NCBI RefSeq assembly: GCF_000226115.1
Contig: NC_016459.1
Coordinates: forward strand, 2,713,501 to 2,777,500
Direction: 5' to 3'
DNA length: 64,000 bases
DNA from: Thermothielavioides terrestris NRRL 8126
Taxonomy: Eukaryota; Ascomycota; Sordariomycetes; Sordariales; Chaetomiaceae
In this document: in pieces, positions 1 to 10,572 of the stretch
Layout: the number at the start of each line of letters is the position of its first letter
How positions within the stretch are numbered: position 1 is the stretch's first letter
The notes under the pieces: model-generated
The model's database searches: none
Told to the model about the DNA's origin: nothing
What the model saw: the letters and a program-made list of their open reading frames with translations, nothing else
Program-made: the position numbers and the translations under genes

Positions 1-2801
1 CCGGCGCGGGAGCACCCGGGACCGGGGCCGGCGGCGCGGCGGCGGCTACGCTCCGGAGGTTGCCAAAGAGGGCGTTCATGTCGATCTGCGCAGCCTGCGG
101 TTGCGCGCTCGCGGGTGGGACCGCGGAATGGGGGGCATGGGCGGCGGTGCTGGCCTGCGGGTTCTGGAGAGATGCCAAGAGCGCCTGGAGAGCCGAGTTG
201 TCGAGCTGGCCGACCACGCTTGCGAGGTCAGCTGCCGGAGGAGGTGCCGCCTGCGGTTGTGCAGGGGCAACGGACTGTGGCGGGTACTGGTACGGATAGC
301 CCGCTGGCGCAGCCTCTGTCGGGTAACGCGGCTGCTGGCCGTAGCCGTTGGGCACATAAGGCGGGTGGGATTGGGCGAGCTGCACGCCGTGCTGGGATTT
401 CTCCCTCATCACGAGCTCTGCCGCCACCGGCGGGTCCACGCCCTGGTAGAGCTCGAAGCGGACGCTGCTGCCCCCGGACCGGATGAAGACCTGGATGGGA
501 ATCTTGCCCTGCGATTGTGCCGTGTAGTCGAGGTCGACGATGGCAAGGACGCCTTCGACGACTTGGCGCTGCACTACTGTATCGCGGGGAAACCGAGGGT
601 TGAGGTACATGACGTCGGTCTTGAGGCCTCTGGTATGGAACGCTCCCTGGACCCAGCCGACAAAGTCTCGCGAGACCTCCTGGAGAAGGAGGATTTGAAC
701 GTCGGGGACGTCGGACCCGAACCGCCGCGGCAGATCAAACCGGTCGCTTTCAGAAGGGACACGACGGTGGGGGCTGGGGCTCCGGCGCCTGTACGACTCG
801 TCACCGTAGCGGCCGTACCGCGCAGGCGACCGGGACCGCCGGCGCGCATGAGGGCCGCCGAAATCGCGGTCTCTAGCATACGGGCCGTCGCGGCCACCAC
901 GGATGTCACTCCGGCGTGGCGATGGGGAACGCCCCGGCCGATAATCATCGCGTCTCCGGCCGTGCTCTCCCATGTCGTACCGGCCATTTGCGCCGCGGAC
1001 ATCCCGCGCGGCTCGGCGATCGGGAGACCGGTCTCTTTCATCCTTCTTCTTTTGGGCGCGCGAGATCTCGAGATCTGCCAGACAGTTAGACCATGGTCGC
1101 AAACCGCCACAAACCGTAGACGGAAAGAGGACCTACGTATTCTACGCCCGCCAAGCTCGATTCCCTGAGCGCCCTGCATGGCAGCTTGGCCCTCAGCCAC
1201 GGTGTGGTATTGCACGAATCCATAGGCGTTCTTCAGGGAGATCTGCGCTAGCCGGCCGAATACATGGAACACGTCAAAGACTTCCCGTTTCGAGACCCTT
1301 TCGCTTGACAGATTGCCTGCGTAACGACTTTGTCAGCCGACGGCCGCGAACTAATGAATGTGATGGACTCACCGATGAAGATGCGGGACCCCTCGGGGAA
1401 TCTCTCCCACCTCGCCTCGGATGTGTACCGCTTCTCGTCGGCCTGGAACTGCTCCCATCGTTGTTTGATGGGCATGGCATGGTAGTTTGACGAAACTGCG
1501 TCTCCGCTGAGGGGCATGTGATGGGCATGGGGGTGAGACGGGCCGCCGCTGAACGGCCCTGGTGGCGGCGGGGGGAGGGATGAAATACCCTCATTTGCAA
1601 CGTACGCGCCATGCTGTGCGATGGGACTGGCAATGTTCAATGGCACTGCCGGGCTTGCAGGAGCATGAGGGCCTCGGGAACGGAACTGAGGGATGGCGGG
1701 CAAACTGGCGGGTGGGTTGGGAAGAGAAGGCTTAGGGGGCAGTGAGGGAGGGTGAGAGACAAACGGGGCAGCCGGAGCGGCTTGCGCGGTAACAGGAGCG
1801 GCTTGTGTGGTAACAGGGGCGGCCTGTGCCGGCGCGCTGGGCGGTGAGGTTGTGGCGGTCGCCTTTGCAGTGATGTCGTCTACCAGCTTTTGGATATCAA
1901 TTCCGGGAGCGAGATCACCTTCATCTGCCGGTTCAGGAGCCGGACCCGCCGGCGCAGTAGGCGAGGCTGCTTGGGGGGCGGAGGCGGCTGGGACTTGCTC
2001 CTCGGGGGCCGCGCTGCCGAAGGCTGTGGCAGGCGCCTTGGACGGTGATGACGATGATGGGCTGGCGTTCGGCGCAGAAGAGGGAGGAGGCTCCGAGTGG
2101 GAAGTTCCGGGAATCTGGGACTGCTCCGCTGGGGCGGAAGTGCCCGTGCCGGGAGCCTGGGCTGAACCGTTGGTCTGCGGCAAGGCCGGCGGGAGAGGAG
2201 GCGACGGATGGTCAGACGATGGGGCAGCGGCAGCTGGGGACTGGCCGGTCAAGGGGTCAGGCGCAGATGGGCTAGTCATGGATTCTGAGGCCATTGATAC
2301 ATCTGGCTGAGCCTCCTCAGCCTCACTCTGAAGCTCATTCGCTGCGGGTGAATCAAAGGTTCTGGCATAGTCATCGTTGGCAGCATCTGGTTCGACTTCT
2401 TCCTGTCCCTGCTCCTGCCCTTCTTCGCCCTCGCCATAAATGCTCTGGTCGCTCTCGTCGTGAGACTCCTCGGAGTAATCTCCACCAACTACTATGGTGT
2501 CGGAGATCTCGGCCGTCTCCGGGTTCGGATCCATTGCGAACGGGCGAGGAGCAAGTGATGGCGGGGGAACGATGGCAGTCGAGGCGGCCTCGTCAGCAGA
2601 GGCTGCTTGGCTTTGCAGCCTGGGGACTACCGAGTTCTGAATGGTGTTTTTGGTGGAAACCGGAATCGGAGAAAGGGGACTTAGATCAGCAGCCACGACT
2701 TCGGGTGATCGCTCCTGCGGCTCTGGCATCAAGCGCGGTGACGTGCTGTTGAGCTCCACAGGAAAAAAAGAAAAGGCTGATAGTTCTTCGAGCTGCGACA
2801 C
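1..2801 (-). CDS. nab3: Nab3-type RNA-binding protein (partial, C-terminus off the left edge)
   Basis: In yeast Nab3 binds short motifs in nascent RNA and, with Nrd1 and Sen1, drives RNA polymerase II termination and hands transcripts to the nuclear exosome. The model has three exons with introns at 1317-1372 and 1075-1136, both GT-AG and frame-closing. The N-terminal ~460 residues are acidic and Pro/Ala/Ser-rich. One RRM follows, with RNP2-like SRIFIGNL restored across the first intron and RNP1-like NAYGFVQY. Next come an Arg/Ser-rich linker and a second globular region (DVQILLLQEV, TDVMYLNPRFP) that resembles the conserved C-terminal domain of yeast Nab3. The frame is still open at base 1, in a Gln/Pro/Ala-rich stretch. 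The ATG at 2801 is the first in frame, but a pyrimidine-rich tract lies just after it and the ATG at 2729 is an alternative start. The family call is strong; the start is uncertain. Confidence 0.85.
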
Positions 2802-3395
2802 GGGAGACGCGAGAATTAGACCACAGCGCGCGGACCTTCACATTGAATGCGGGGCGAGTGCACAAGATGTGGCGTGACAACGATGGGTCGGTGAGGAGGG
2901 TCGGAGGTTTGGTGTGTCGCGATACCGATTTTGCGACCGCCGGCTGGAAGAGGGGCAAGGAAGAGGGAATGGAAAGAGGGAAAGCAGGCGATTATCTGGC
3001 CGGAACAGCGATGCAAGCGCTAAACTTCAATTAGCGCGTTGGCTTCTTGATGCAGACAGGGCACACGGCTGGATCTGGCAGTGAGGGAGAAGAGTAGAAG
3101 TCTTCGTTGACCGATCTCATCATGAAAGTGCCCACACAAGTCACGAGCAATGCGGAGATGCAAGGCTGCTCATCATCAGCCGAAGAGAAAATTCTCAACG
3201 GCTCAATTCTCATTGCTCCACCCTCTGCTCTTCAATCGAGCCAAGGTGTGGGCCCGAGCGGAAGGCCCACTGCACATGGCCTAGCTTCCGAATCGGAATT
3301 AGTTCGCGCAGTTCTCTGCTTCGGCAGATTCTGCATCACAACCTCTGCCGGACACAACCGAGGTGATTTGATCCAGGAGTCAGTCTCCATGCAGC
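2802..3395. promoter_or_regulatory. Divergent intergenic region nab3 / GGQ-protein gene
   Basis: About 0.6 kb separate two divergently transcribed genes, so both promoters should lie here. I see no TATA box, repeat or credible small gene. Short open frames on both strands have no family features. Confidence 0.5.
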
Positions 3396-4210
3396 ATGTT
3401 GTATCCCCGTGTCCTCCGGCCGCGGCTGGGTCTGAGGAGCGGTTGGACGCTGGCCGCATGGCCGCTTCCATCTCTCCAGCGGTCGGTGAGACACCAGGCC
3501 TTTGATGCTTCCTTCGATCAGGAGCAGCTGGCCGAAGCGAGGAAGTGGCGCCAGTCGTTCCAAGTCAGCAGCCTGCCCAAGGGCAGCACGTCGTTCTCAA
3601 GATCTAGCGGTCCTGGAGGCCAGCATGTGAACAAGTGTGTGCCACGACTCCGTTTCCCGTTTCTCAAGCACAGGCACTCGTGGAGATGCGATCCGATAGG
3701 ATCCAATTGATAGGATCCAATCGCGGTATTGACGTTGGATGGCCAGGACCGAAACCAAGGCAACCACCACATGGCCTGTGACCGAGCTCTTGAGTGTGCT
3801 TCCCCGGTTGCTACATGCCGGCATTCGGGAGTCGAAATACTACTCCAAGCGGCATGACTGCCTCACAATCCAGGCCCAGACCCAGCGAAGCCGCAGTGCA
3901 AATGCCGATGAAAACCGCCAGAAGCTGTTCGAAGAGATCGAGCGCCTGTATCGCGCAACAGTGCCCGGGGAGAGCAGTCCAGAAAAGGCCAATAAATTTG
4001 AAGCGCTGTGAGTCAAGACCCATGCTGCATCGGTTGCATGGCATTGCACCAAGCGTACCTGCCCAGGTACCTACCAAGGTATTCCATACACAATAGTTGG
4101 TCTAACTACATCAAACATGCAATAGAAGGAAGAGCGCCAACGAGGCACGAGTGAAGTCAAAGAAACTGCACGGCTCCAAAAAGGCTTCCCGGAGGGGCTT
4201 TGGTGAATGA
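3396..4210 (+). CDS. pth4: Mitochondrial peptidyl-tRNA hydrolase / ribosome-rescue factor (ICT1/Pth4 family)
   Basis: ICT1-like proteins release peptides from stalled mitochondrial ribosomes without reading a stop codon. Three exons (3396-3634, 3747-4007, 4126-4210) give 194 residues, normal for this family and far shorter than a full RF1/RF2. The sequence FSRSSGPGGQHVNKTETKA is the class-I release-factor catalytic loop, with GGQ at residues 74-76; the first intron falls directly after HVN and splicing restores K-T-E-T-K. The C-terminus is very basic (KSKKLHGSKK and SRRGF), as expected for the tail that enters the mRNA channel. The first ~40 residues are Arg/Leu-rich without acidic residues, consistent with a mitochondrial targeting sequence. 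The first intron (112 nt) is long for this window and holds a tandem 14-mer. Orthology to yeast Pth4 rather than another small GGQ protein is inferred. Confidence 0.85.
3695..3722. repeat. Tandem 14-bp repeat inside intron 1
   Basis: GATAGGATCCAATT is followed directly by GATAGGATCCAATC: two 14-bp units differing only at the last base. They sit in the first intron of the ICT1-like gene and help make it longer than the neighbouring introns. Confidence 0.9.
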
Positions 4211-4503
4211 AGAGAGAGAGAACGACCTAAGTCACACTACATACGGAGAACGTTGCTGCGTATTCCGTATTCCGTACGGAGAGATTCCAGCACTTGACCC
4301 ACTTCTCTGCTAAGGTTCAAATCCCTGCTGAAAGCGCCGAGCGGTGAGCCTGGTGGGGTGCAGTAAGGTACCTACACTAGATAGGTGCATTCACCGCCCG
4401 GCAAAATAAAAATAATTCCGGAGCTTCTGACACCAGGTTCTCGGGCCCCTCCACTGCTGTGAGCGTTCGTAGGCTGGATACAGATCTATCCGCCGCCGCG
4501 ACA
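4211..4503. other. Short intergenic spacer upstream of kre33
   Basis: This ~290 bp should carry the 3' end of the ICT1-like gene and the kre33 promoter. It includes a duplicated attccgt unit leading into the palindrome TCCGTACGGA near 4272. Nothing else stands out. Confidence 0.4.
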
Positions 4504-7500
4504 ATGACGACACAAAAGACAGTGTAAGCCAGCCCACCCCAAAGCCAGATACTGCCATTGCTGTCCCTGGTGGTTAATCCTCCAACGCCGACTCCTCACT
4601 CCCGACTCCCGTGCTGACTTCATCATCCCACCATAGAGACTCGCGTATTCCGACGCTCATCCGCAATGGCCTCCAGGAGAAGAAGCGCAGCTTCTTCGTC
4701 GTGGTCGGCGACCGCTCCAAGGATGCCATTGTGCACCTCTACTACATCATGTCCAGCATGGACGTAAAACACAACAAGTCGGTGCTCTGGGCCTACAAAA
4801 GCAAGCTCCTCGGCTTCACCAGCCACCGCAAGAAGCGCGAGGCCAAGATCAAGAAGGAGATCAAGCGCGGCATCCGCGAGCCCAACTCCGAAGACCCCTT
4901 CGAGCTCTTCTTGTCGCTCCACGACATCCGCTATGTCTACTACAAGGAGACCGACAAGATCCTGGGTAACACCTACGGCATGGTGAGTTTGGGCCGGAGC
5001 GCTGTTGCAGGACCACAGGGCAGGCTAGGCTGACAAGACCGGGCAGTGTATCCTCCAAGACTTCGAGGCCATCACCCCCAACATTCTTGCGCGAACCATC
5101 GAGACGGTCGAAGGTGGGGGCCTAGTCCTGCTCCTGCTGAAGGGCATGAACAGTCTGAAGCAGCTCTACACCCTGACGATGGACGTCCACTCGCGCTATC
5201 GAACCGAGGCCCACGACGACGTTGTTGCGAGGTTCAACGAGCGCTTCATCCTGTCTCTTGGCAGCTGCGAATCATGTCTTGTCATAGATGACGAGCTCAA
5301 CGTCCTGCCCATATCGGGCGGCAAGGGGGTGAAGCCGCTGCCGCCGCCCGACGAGGACGAGCCGGCGAGCGCGGCAGCGCAGGAGTTGGAGAAGATAAAA
5401 GATTCGCTCCAGGACACCCAGCCACTTGGATCTCTTGTCAAGTTGGCGCGCACGACAGACCAAGCGAAGGCCTTGCTCACGTTTGTGGACGCGATCGCCG
5501 AGAAGACGCTCCGCAACACCGTCACGCTGACCGCAGCGCGTGGTCGAGGCAAATCAGCAGCCATGGGTGTCGCCATTGCGGCTGCGATCGCTTATGGGTA
5601 TAGCAACATCTTCATCACCTCGCCGTCGCCCGAAAACTTGAAGACGCTCTTCCAGTTTGTGTTCAAGGGCTTCGATGCGCTCGACTACAAAGACCACGCC
5701 GACTACTCCATCATCCAATCCACCAATCCTGATTTCAACAAAGCCATCGTGCGAGTGAACGTCCACAGGAACCACCGACAGACAATCCAATACATTCGAC
5801 CGCAGGACAGCCATGTTCTGGGACAGGCCGAGTTGGTGGTCATCGATGAAGCAGCTGCCATCCCTCTGCCCCTTGTCAAGAAGCTCATGGGCCCGTATCT
5901 GGTGTTCATGGCTTCCACCGTCAGCGGCTATGAAGGCACGGGCCGGTCGCTTTCTTTGAAGCTGATCAAGCAGCTGAGAGAGCAGTCCAGTGCGGGCGCC
6001 AAACCCAACGGGGGCGGTGCGGTCGAGGTGGACCGGTCGAGCGGGAAGGCGGTCAAAGAGTCCAGCGCGGTGGGGGGCAGGTCGCTCAAGGAGATCACTC
6101 TCTCGGAGCCTATCCGTTATGCTCAGGGGGACAAGGTGGAGAAGTGGCTCAATATGTTGCTCTGCCTAGACGCGACACTGCCCAAGTCCAAGCTCAACAT
6201 GCAGGGCTGCCCAGATCCGTCGCAGTGCGAGCTGCTGCACGTGAATCGCGACACCCTCTTCTCGTTCCACCCCGTGTCGGAAAAGTTCCTGCAGCAATTG
6301 GTCGCGCTCTACGTGGCCAGCCATTACAAGAACTCGCCGAACGACCTGCAGCTTATGAGCGATGCACCGGCACACGAGCTCTTTGTCCTCACCGGCCCGA
6401 TTGCCGAAGGGCGCCTGCCTGAGCCGCTGTGTGTGATCCAGGTGTCATTGGAGGGCAAGATCAGCAAGCAGAGCATCCTCAACAGCTTGAGCAGAGGCCG
6501 GCAGCCCGCGGGCGACCTGATCCCGTGGCTGGTCAGCCAACAGTTCCAGGACGACGAGTTTGCGTCGCTTTCGGGGGCGCGCGTGGTCCGGATCGCCACG
6601 AATCCGGACTACATGTCCATGGGCTACGGTTCCAAAGCGCTTCAGCTCCTTGTCGAGTACTACGAGGGCAAGTTCGCGGACCTGTCGGAGGATGGAGCCA
6701 GCAGCATGGTGCCGCGGTCCGCTCCTAGGGTAACAGACGAAGAACTGGCGAAGGCCAGCCTGTTTGACGACATCAAGGTCCGCGACATGAGCGAGCTGCC
6801 GCCGCTTTTTGCCAAGCTGGCGGAGCGTCGCCCGGAGAAGCTCGATTACGTGGGTGTCAGCTACGGCTTGACACAACCGCTGCACAAGTTCTGGATGCGG
6901 GCCTCGTTTGCTCCAGTCTACTTGGTAAGTTTCTGTACTGTCGGAGCCATGGCGGCGTAGTTCCATACTGATGAAGACGGCAGAGACAAACCGCGAACGA
7001 CCTGACGGGCGAACATACGTGCGTGATGATACGGCCGCTCCAGGACGGAAACGACCCGAGCTGGCTTGGCGCTTTCGCCAAAGACTTCCACCGCCGCTTC
7101 CTGTCCCTTCTGTCGTACAATTTCCGCCACTTCCCGCCCGTTCTCGCGTTGGCCATCCACTCGTCGGCCAGCCAGGGTGCTCAGCTCGACCCCTCGACCG
7201 AGCCGGCGGAGCTTAGCAAGGCTGACCTGGACGCGCTGCTGACGCCATTCGATCACAAGCGGCTTGAGTCGTATGCCAACGGGCTCCTCGATTACCACGT
7301 CGTCCTGGACCTCATCCCGACCATCGCACAGCTGTACTTCACCGGCCGGCTACGGTCGAGCATCAAGCTGACCCCCGTGCAGCAGGCGATCCTGCTGGCC
7401 ATTGGCCTTCAGCGGAAGGAGGTCGACGCCGTCTCGGAAGAGCTGTCGGTGCAAACGTCGCAGGTCTTAGCCATGTTCATCAAGATCTTGCGCAAGATCA

Positions 7501-8022
7501 CATCCCACTTTGCTTCGCTCGTCACGGGGGCCATCGCCGCCGACATGCCGGATCCCAACAAGGTTGGCGTGAGCCGCGAGAACGCGGCGGGGGTGCACGA
7601 CGACGAGGTGGTCGACGAGAAATACGTGCCGCTGGAGACCCGGCTCGAGGACGAGCTCGAAGAGGGAGGCGACGAGGCGCTGAGCGAGTTGCGGGCGAAG
7701 CAGAGGGAGCTGATCGACTCGCTCCCGCTGGACCAGTAAGACTCTTCCCCATATCGCCCGCCCGATCTTACAAACGCAGACCACTGACCTTGTTTGTGTT
7801 GTTGTTGTTAGGTACGAGATCGAGGGCGACGATGCGGACTGGGAAGACGCGGAGAAGCGAGTCAGGCAGGCGGCCAAGAGCGGGAAGGCTAACCCGCTCG
7901 TGAGCGTCAAGTCGAAGGCGAAGCGCAAGGCAGAGGACGCGGTTGGACAGGACGGCGAAGGGATAGGTGACAGGGAGCATTCAAAGTCTAAGAAGGCGAA
8001 GCGCAGCGATAAGCGGAGGTGA
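4504..8022 (+). CDS. kre33: RNA cytidine acetyltransferase (Kre33/NAT10)
   Basis: Kre33/NAT10 makes N4-acetylcytidine on 18S rRNA and certain tRNAs, using acetyl-CoA and ATP, and is needed for small-subunit maturation in the nucleolus. Five exons (4504-4523, 4637-4982, 5047-6924, 6984-7735, 7812-8022) give 1068 residues, close to the ~1056 of yeast Kre33. A tiny first exon encodes MTTQKT and splices to DSRIPTLIRNG. Visible landmarks are VLWAYKSKLLGFTSHRKKR in the N-terminal DUF1726/TmcA region, a Walker A loop ARGRGKSA near residues 285-292, the VVIDEAAAIPLP Walker B/DEAD-like motif, a GNAT acetyl-CoA motif near residue 635 (RIATNPDYMSMGYGSKAL) and a Lys-rich nucleolar-type tail. All key motifs are intact. 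The intron before the last exon ends within a GTT-rich tract. Family identity is certain. Confidence 0.97.
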
Positions 8023-9003
8023 ACGTGGGCGTTCCTGGGGCTGAGGGTGTGTGCGATAGAGGATGTGTACTGTACATAGGGACTGGTTAGGATCGTCTAG
8101 GACCTTTTTCACTGTGCAGAGGATCTATTGGTAAACAAGATACCCAAGCCTGTAGGTCGGGACTTTCCCGGTACCTATCCTACTGAGATGAAACCGTGAA
8201 CGCCGCCATGCTTAAGTGAGGTGGTGGTTGACCGTATCACGAACGAGTCAACCGTCCTGTGGAAGGTACAGTGTTGTGTAAGTGATGCGGACCTACCGGG
8301 AGCGGGGCTGGAACGAGGTCCCTGTGCCTGATCAGCGAGCGGTGATTCGCTGCGCTGCGAAAACGAGGGGCAACTCAAGTGCAAGGGCCTTTGCGCAGTC
8401 CCACTTGACTGGAAGGTTCACGTTACAAATCGGTGTGCGGCTGATGCGACAGCTGCAAGCAAGAGAAAATCTTGCAATCCGAAGGTTTTGGAGGAGGCTG
8501 AGGTGCCTCCTTCATGTCTCTGCTGCTGCCGCTGAGATTTGGATAGTTCTGATAGTGTTTTTCTCCTGTCGTTTGCATGACCTGGCAGCGTTGAACCACG
8601 ACGGATCAGCCGATTCCCAATCCCTGGTGGATGATAAGCAGAAGCTCAGACCGGATTACCCCACTATTTCGAACATACTGACACTTCTTACCTAACACTG
8701 ATCAAGTACGGCATGCTGCACCCGCGAGGCCGCTCGTGTCTGTGAGTAAGGCGCTCCCGGGCCTCTTTCCGGGACTTCCAGCGACGAGGGAGTTGGTCTG
8801 ATCCGCGACTTACCGCCCAGGCTGCGGAATACACCTTAGGGAATACGGGACGAGCACCTCGAGGCGCTCCTGCGTAGAAATCTCGCCCTTGCGCTTTCCG
8901 ACGGTGCGGCCGATCAAGCGCGCACCCAAGCTAGCGGCACCGGTGCCATCGCCGCCTGCCATCCGTTCCCTGTCGAGCCCAGGCGGCACGTCTTCTCAAC
9001 ACC
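8023..9003. other. Intergenic: kre33 3' end and kinase promoter
   Basis: Both flanking genes read to the right, so this holds the kre33 3' UTR and the kinase promoter and leader. Open frames of 60-140 codons on both strands show no family features or consistent codon use. I see no RNA gene or repeat. Confidence 0.5.
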
Positions 9004-10572
9004 ATGAGCGCTCCCCAACCAGGCGGCAGCCCGCCGCAGCCCCAAATCCAACCTTGTAGGTACAAGGTGGGCAAGGTGCTCGGTGCGGGGTCGTACTCGG
9101 TCGTGAAGGAGTGCATCCACATCGACACGGGGCGGTACTACGCCGCCAAGGTGATCAACAAGCGCCTGATGGCCGGTCGTGAGCATATGGTATATTGACC
9201 CTCTCTATCTACTTTCTTGAATCGGGACAGAGCAGACATCTGAACCTAAGCTTCGGCGCAGGTGCGGAACGAAATTGCGGTCCTAAAAAAGGTGTCTATG
9301 GGCCACCAAAACATCCTGACCCTCGTCGACTACTTCGAGACCATGAACAACCTGTACCTGGTCACGGACCTCGCCCTTGGCGGCGAATTGTTTGACCGCA
9401 TCTGCCGCAAGGGGTCCTACTACGAGTCCGATGCCGCCGATCTGATCCGAGCCGTCCTCTCCGCCGTCGCCTATCTGCACGACCACGGCATCGTCCATCG
9501 CGACCTGAAGCCCGAGAACCTGCTGTTCCGCACCCCGGAGGACAACGCAGACCTCCTCATCGCCGACTTCGGCCTCAGCCGCATCATGGACGAGGAGAAG
9601 TTCCACGTGCTGACCACCACCTGCGGCACGCCGGGCTACATGGCACCCGAGATCTTTAAGAAGACCGGCCACGGCAAGCCCGTCGACCTGTGGGCGCTTG
9701 GCGTCATCACGTACTTCCTCCTGTGCGGCTACACACCGTTCGACCGCGACTCGGACTTCGAAGAGATGCAGGCCATCCTCAACGCCGACTACAGCTTCAC
9801 GCCGCTGGAATATTTGCGCGGCGTGTCAGACAACGCCAAGGACTTCATCCGTCGCTGCCTGACCATCGACGCGTCCAAGCGCATGACGGCGCACGAGGCG
9901 CTGCAGCACCCCTTCGTGGCCAGCTGGGCGCGCGTGGGCGCCGGCGAGGGCGCGGACAGGGGCCAGAACCTGCTGCCCACGGTCAAGAAGAACTTCAACG
10001 CGCGCCGCACCCTGCACGCCGCCATCGACACCGTCCGCGCCATCAACAAGCTGCGCGAGGGCCAGGCCGGCGGCTTCATGAACGGCGAGCGCAGCAGAGA
10101 ACCCGCGCGGAATATCCCGCTGAACCCGAACCCGAACCCAGGCCAGAACCAAAATCAGAGCCACAACCCGCCGCCATCCCACAGCGACAACGCCCAACCC
10201 CCGCAGCCTCGCCATGACGACAGCGGCATCTCGGTCGGGGTCGGCGCCCAGCCGCAGCAACAGAGCCAGTTCCAAGACAGCGGCTACACGACACAGGAAG
10301 GGGATGGCGACATCAGCATGAACGATGCCCCGCTTCAGCCACCCCCTCCTCACTCCGCTACCGGTGCTGCACACCAACAAGCACATCCGCAGCAACCACC
10401 ACAGCAACAACAACAGCCTCAACCACAGCACCAGGAGCCAACACAGGCGCAGCAAGGCCACCACCTGCCGCCGGCGCATGCCGTGCCGGCGAGCCTGCGG
10501 CCGGGGAACGAGGCGAATCGCGTCATCGAGACAAGCAGAGGGCTGTGGAGCGGGGTGGGGAGCCGCCGGTGA
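9004..10572 (+). CDS. camk-1: Calcium/calmodulin-dependent protein kinase, CaMK1 type
   Basis: A Ser/Thr kinase expected to act in calcium signalling. Two exons (9004-9189, 9262-10572) give 498 residues. The catalytic domain covers roughly residues 18-290: Gly loop GAGSYSVVK, lysine in YYAAKVINK, catalytic HRDLKPEN with H141/D143, DFG at 164-166, and the activation segment CGTPGYMAPEIF ending in APE. The threonine cluster before CGTPGY is the usual CaMK-kinase target. After the kinase fold a basic stretch (KKNFNARRTLHAAIDTVRAI) resembles the autoinhibitory/calmodulin-binding segment. The last ~170 residues are Gln/Pro/Asn/His-rich and disordered, much longer than in animal CaMKI. The sequence strongly resembles filamentous-fungal CaMK1 from memory; the symbol follows the Neurospora style and orthology is not proven here. 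Confidence 0.9.

Noticed and set aside
4311..4330. tRNA B-box-like sequence GGTTCAAATCC
   Set aside because: No matching A box, anticodon arm or acceptor stem lies upstream, and the T stem has a mismatch. A second B-box-like GGTTCAAACC at 26231 fails for the same reasons.
8282..8695. 137-codon open frame between kre33 and the kinase
   Set aside because: No family features, no introns and no consistent codon use; it lies where a 3' UTR and promoter are expected.
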